Below are positions 60,850 to 64,000 of a stretch of DNA of 64,000 nt, piece after piece. The position numbers and the translations under genes are program-made. Each line of letters starts with the position of its first letter. Within the stretch, counting starts at the first letter, position 1. The notes beneath the pieces are model-generated. The model did not search any database. It worked only from the letters and a program-made list of their open reading frames with translations, and was not told the DNA's origin. The stretch is from Chordicoccus furentiruminis (lineage in GTDB: Bacteria; Bacillota; Clostridia; Lachnospirales; Lachnospiraceae). The stretch lies in contig NZ_CP048829.1 in the NCBI RefSeq assembly GCF_019355395.1, positions 1-64,000 of the forward strand. The letters run 5' to 3'.

Positions 60850-61858
60850 AAATGTATTTGGCGTTGATCTTGGCACCAGCGCCGTGAAAATCTACAGTCT
60901 CAGGAAAGCGCGCCTGATGATCGAGCACGACCGGATCGCGGTCCGGAACGGCTCTCAGGTCATCGCCGCCGGCAACGACGCCTTTGAGATGTATGAAAAG
61001 AACCCGCCCTGCATCTCCGTTGACAGACCGATGGAAAGCGGACGGATCGCTGACGTGGATGAGGTGGAGATGCTCCTCCTCATCCTTCTTCGAAAAGCGG
61101 ACCGTCACGCCGGAAGCCATCCTGTCATCTATTTCTCGGCGCCCGTGAATATGTCGGAGATCGAAAAAAGAGCGTACTATTCCATCAGCAGCACCGGCCG
61201 TCTCGGCCATCCGAAGGTGTTTCTCGTCGATCGTCCGATCTGCGACGCGATTTCGCTGGGCATCCCGCTGATCCGTACCAGGGGCAGCATGATCCTCGAT
61301 ATCGGCGCGCAGACCACGGAGGTTTCCGTTGTCGCGAACGAGCAGATCATTGTCAGCGACTCTCTTCCGGTCGGAGGGGAGCAGCTGAGCGACAGCATCA
61401 TGAATGAGATCAGAAGAGAGAAGAACCTGCTGATCGGACACAGGACGGCCCGCCGGCTGAAGGCCGTGCTTGCCTCCTTCGAGCAGCGCGGAATCGGAGA
61501 GGCCAGAAAGGTGACGGGGATCGATACGCTGACCGGCCTCCCCCGGGAGGAAATCATCACAGCGGATCTGGTCACACGGGCCGTTGACCGGGAGCTTTCA
61601 AAGGGTGCGGCGGCGATGCGCCAGTTTCTCGAGAGGACACCGCCGCAGATTACGCGCTGCATCATGGACGAGGGCATCCACCTGACTGGCGGAACCGCCC
61701 GGATGCCCGGCATCGACCGGTACCTGAGCCGCCACATCGGCTGCCGGATCGTCCGTTCGTCGGATTATGAGTTCAGCACGGTAAAAGGGCTCGAGGAGCT
61801 GATTCTTCACAAAGATCTCCGCAAATGGGCTTACGCACTGAAGGAAAAGGGATCATGA
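60839..61858 (+). CDS. mreB: Diverged MreB-family actin-like protein
   Basis: 339 residues from ATG 60839 (GGGAG upstream, inside the radC end); the open frame from 60749 lies within radC. MreB-like throughout: NVFGVDLGTSAVKIY, DRPMESGRIADVDE, MSEIEKRAYYSIS, SLPVGGEQLSDSIMNEIRREKNLLIG in pattern, IHLTGGTARMPG. It departs at nucleotide-binding sites: phosphate 1 DLGTANT is DLGTSAV; phosphate 2 DIGGGTTE is DIGAQTTE (A157-Q158); LTGGGA is LTGGTA. The catalytic Glu region (EIEKRA) is kept. Guides wall synthesis along the cell side with MreC, MreD and PBP2; ATP handling may be altered. Confidence 0.88.
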   Translation: MFSKNVFGVDLGTSAVKIYSLRKARLMIEHDRIAVRNGSQVIAAGNDAFEMYEKNPPCISVDRPMESGRIADVDEVEMLLLILLRKADRHAGSHPVIYFSAPVNMSEIEKRAYYSISSTGRLGHPKVFLVDRPICDAISLGIPLIRTRGSMILDIGAQTTEVSVVANEQIIVSDSLPVGGEQLSDSIMNEIRREKNLLIGHRTARRLKAVLASFEQRGIGEARKVTGIDTLTGLPREEIITADLVTRAVDRELSKGAAAMRQFLERTPPQITRCIMDEGIHLTGGTARMPGIDRYLSRHIGCRIVRSSDYEFSTVKGLEELILHKDLRKWAYALKEKGS

Positions 61859-62709
61859 AAAAATTCAGACCACATATGAGCAGCAGTCATTTTCTCGCGG
61901 TGATGTCGATCATCTGCGTCGGGCTCATCCTGATCACGATGACCATGCCGGGCGTATCCGCACCGGTCCGCACGGCGGCAGGCTATGTGGTGACGCCGTT
62001 CCAGAACGGGATGAACAGCGTCGGCAAATGGCTCGGAACGGCATTTTCCGGATTCAGCAGCGCGCAGAAGCTGACCAGGGAAAACGAGACCCTGAAAAAG
62101 CAGGTCTCCGAACTGACGCAGGAGAACAATGATCTGCTTCAGAAGGAAGGCGAGCTGACCCGTCTTCAGTCGCTCTACAATCTTGACAAGAAATACAGCG
62201 ATTACACAAAGGTCGCCGCAGAAGTCATCTCGAAGGACCCGGGGAACTGGTACAGCACCTTCGTGGTCAACAAAGGATCGAAGGACGGCATCGCGGCAGA
62301 CATGAACGTACTCGGTCAGGGCGGTCTGATCGGCATTGTAACCGAAGTGGGACAGAACTGGGCGCAGATCCGCTCTATCATCGATGACGACAGCAACGTC
62401 AGCGCGATGGCGTCGAACACGTCGGAGCCCTGCACGGTCACGGGCAATCTGCTGGATATGGAAAACGGAAAGATCGATTTCAGCGGTCTTCGCGACAGCG
62501 ACAACGCCGTCACGGAGGGAACGTCTCTTGTGACATCCAACATCAGCGACAAGTATCTGCCCGGACTTCTGATCGGCTATGTCAGCGAAATTTCGCTGGA
62601 TTCCAATAACCTCACCAAATCCGGCACACTGATCCCGGCTGCCGACTTCCGCGGTCTCCGCGAGGTTCTGATCATCACGGATCTCAAACAGACAAAGGAG
62701 AATTCGTAA
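61855..62709 (+). CDS. mreC: Rod shape-determining protein MreC
   Basis: 284 residues from ATG 61855, overlapping the mreB stop. One membrane segment (about 12-32), a coiled coil (about 70-110; LTRENETLKKQVSELTQENNDLL in pattern) and two beta barrels outside, with NKGSKDGIAADMNVLGQGGLIGIV. Scaffold linking MreB inside to PBP2 outside. Confidence 0.94.
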   Translation: MKKFRPHMSSSHFLAVMSIICVGLILITMTMPGVSAPVRTAAGYVVTPFQNGMNSVGKWLGTAFSGFSSAQKLTRENETLKKQVSELTQENNDLLQKEGELTRLQSLYNLDKKYSDYTKVAAEVISKDPGNWYSTFVVNKGSKDGIAADMNVLGQGGLIGIVTEVGQNWAQIRSIIDDDSNVSAMASNTSEPCTVTGNLLDMENGKIDFSGLRDSDNAVTEGTSLVTSNISDKYLPGLLIGYVSEISLDSNNLTKSGTLIPAADFRGLREVLIITDLKQTKENS

Positions 62710-63237
62710 GTGAAGAGAAAACTGATCATCGCGCTGATGCTGTGGATCTGCTTTATTCTTCAGACGACCGTCTTCAGTACGTTCCGTTTCCTGTCCGCCA
62801 CGCCGAATCTGATGATGATTCTCACCGTCTCCATCGGCTTCATGCAGGGGCGGACGGAAGGGCTTCTGACCGGCTTCGCCTGCGGTCTTCTTTATGACAT
62901 CTGCTACGGCGGCCTCTTCGGTTTTTACGCGCTGCTCTACATGCTCTGCGGTTATTTCTGCGGACGCTTCAGCAAAATCTACTTCGATGAGGACATCAAG
63001 GTGCCCCTGCTGCTGACCGGCGGCTGCGACGCCTTCTTCAACCTTGTCGTCTATTTCTCCAGGTTTCTTCTGCGCGGCCGGCTTCATTTCGCCGGCTACC
63101 TGAAGGCGGTGATGGTTCCGGATGTCGTCGCGACGCTTCTTCTGACGATCATCCTGTACCGGCTCTTCTACAGAATCAATCACTCGCTGACAGAAAAGGA
63201 GAAGAAAGGCAGGCAGTCTCTATGGATAAGGGAATGA
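62710..63237 (+). CDS. mreD: Rod shape-determining protein MreD
   Basis: 175 residues from GTG 62710, directly after the mreC stop. Five or six hydrophobic segments; the family passage PNLMMILTVSIGFMQGRTEGLLTGFACGLLYDI is recognisable. Small integral membrane partner of MreC. Its end overlaps the penicillin-binding protein gene by 16 bases. Confidence 0.92.
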   Translation: MKRKLIIALMLWICFILQTTVFSTFRFLSATPNLMMILTVSIGFMQGRTEGLLTGFACGLLYDICYGGLFGFYALLYMLCGYFCGRFSKIYFDEDIKVPLLLTGGCDAFFNLVVYFSRFLLRGRLHFAGYLKAVMVPDVVATLLLTIILYRLFYRINHSLTEKEKKGRQSLWIRE

Positions 63238-64000
63238 AAAGGCATCCTCTCCGTCATTTCCGGTATACCCGGATCATCATACTCGGCGTCGTCTGCGCGC
63301 TTCTTTCGGGGATTCTGATTCATCGGCTCTATGATCTGCAGATCATCAACGGGGAGAGCTACCGGACAAATTTCAGCATCAAGACGACCAAGACCCGCAC
63401 GCTGAAGAGCACCCGCGGCAACATCTATGACCGGAACGGAAAGGTGCTTGCCTACAACAAGCTTTCCTACAGTCTGACACTGGAGGACTCGGGCAGCTAT
63501 GACACATACAGGCAGCGGGATCTTTCCCTCAACGGCGAGGCCTACCGGATCGCAAAGATTCTCTCAGAGCACGGCGACTCGCTTGACAATGACTTTCATG
63601 TGGTGCTGGGCAAAAACGGTCAGTACACCTATGACGTCGACGGCCGCACGCTCCAGCGCTTCAAGGCGGACGTCTACGGCTGCGCCAAGATCAACGACAT
63701 GACAGAGGAACAGGCCCAGTCCACGGCTGACCAGATGATCCAGACCCTGAGCGGGAAGAAACGTTTCGGACTGGTCCGCTCCGACAAGCCGTACACGGCG
63801 GAGGAGCTGAAAAAAGCAGGCCTTCCGGAGACACTGTCCCCTGAGGATACGCTGAACATCATCTATGTCCGCTACCAGCTTTTCACCACGCAGTACCGAA
63901 AATACATGCCGGTGACGATCGCGCGCCGGCTGTCCGACCAGTCCGTGGCAGCCCTCAACGAGGAAAAGAATTCTCTGGAGGGCATCGAGATCGTGGAGGA
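63222..64000 (+). CDS. mrdA: Class B penicillin-binding protein (PBP2/MrdA type), 3' end beyond the window
   Basis: 259 residues visible from ATG 63222 (AGAAAGGCAGG upstream), open to the last base. Cytoplasmic basic start, one membrane segment (about 15-35, IIILGVVCALLSGILIH), then the PBP dimerisation domain with the signature TRGNIYDRNGKVLAYN. The transpeptidase domain lies outside the window. As last member of mreBCD it should be the elongation-specific transpeptidase. Confidence 0.88.
   Translation, partial: MDKGMKRHPLRHFRYTRIIILGVVCALLSGILIHRLYDLQIINGESYRTNFSIKTTKTRTLKSTRGNIYDRNGKVLAYNKLSYSLTLEDSGSYDTYRQRDLSLNGEAYRIAKILSEHGDSLDNDFHVVLGKNGQYTYDVDGRTLQRFKADVYGCAKINDMTEEQAQSTADQMIQTLSGKKRFGLVRSDKPYTAEELKKAGLPETLSPEDTLNIIYVRYQLFTTQYRKYMPVTIARRLSDQSVAALNEEKNSLEGIEIVE

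Overview
This is a GC-rich chromosomal window from a bacterium of the Clostridia, most likely a Lachnospiraceae-type gut anaerobe. The assignment rests on gene content and order, not on a database search. Pointers are the NfnAB-type oxidoreductase pair, the ylxM-ffh-rpsP-khpA-rimM-trmD-rplS order, the yicC-gmk-rpoZ cluster, radC next to mreBCD, RqcH, and strong AAGGAGG-type ribosome sites with sigma-A promoters. Almost all genes lie on the plus strand. The one clear minus-strand gene is rqcH (20971-22758).

Layout. 1-6200: the 3' part of serA, a GlgB-like protein with a damaged active site, an orphan sugar-binding lipoprotein, a DUF308 membrane protein and an Mrp-type Fe-S carrier ATPase. 6200-6650: a gene-poor stretch holding a tRNA-Thr(CGU) unit with its own promoter and terminator. 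6654-10398: a three-subunit molybdenum hydroxylase (xanthine dehydrogenase type). 10447-18388: SRP, ribosome and tRNA maturation, and secretion genes (ylxM, ffh, rpsP, khpA, rimM, trmD, rplS, lepB, rbgA, rnhB, yraN, pgeF). 18454-20877: leuS, convergent with rqcH. 22903-26636: yicC, gmk, rpoZ, rimO, pgsA. 26736-39072: icd, an ABC-F ATPase, nnrE/D, alr, a CBS-domain protein, yebC, uppP, ftsK and a zinc-ribbon/TPR membrane protein. 39147-42135: the nfnAB pair and rlmH.

42150-44408 is an intact ISAs1-family insertion sequence. It has 19-bp inverted ends (17 of 19 matching) and a 9-bp target duplication. It sits between rlmH and phoH. It is unusual in carrying an extra upstream gene, an internal terminator at its left end, a palindromic operator-like site, and a non-coding tail of about 200 bases rich in nested and alternative hairpins. 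The region looks lower in GC than its surroundings.

44506-64000: phoH, ybeY, a DUF3048 protein, proB / 5-formyl-THF cyclo-ligase / proA, miaB, mutS, mutL, miaA, a PLP-dependent methionine gamma-lyase-like enzyme, an HI0933-family flavoprotein, radC, and the cell-shape operon mreB (diverged), mreC, mreD and the start of a class B penicillin-binding protein that runs off the window.

Most of the window is core housekeeping. The items most worth a second look are the IS tail and its passenger gene, the GlgB-like protein lacking region I and IV residues, the UppP whose PGxSRS arginine is a valine, the diverged MreB, and the ylxM promoter that nearly abuts the start codon.
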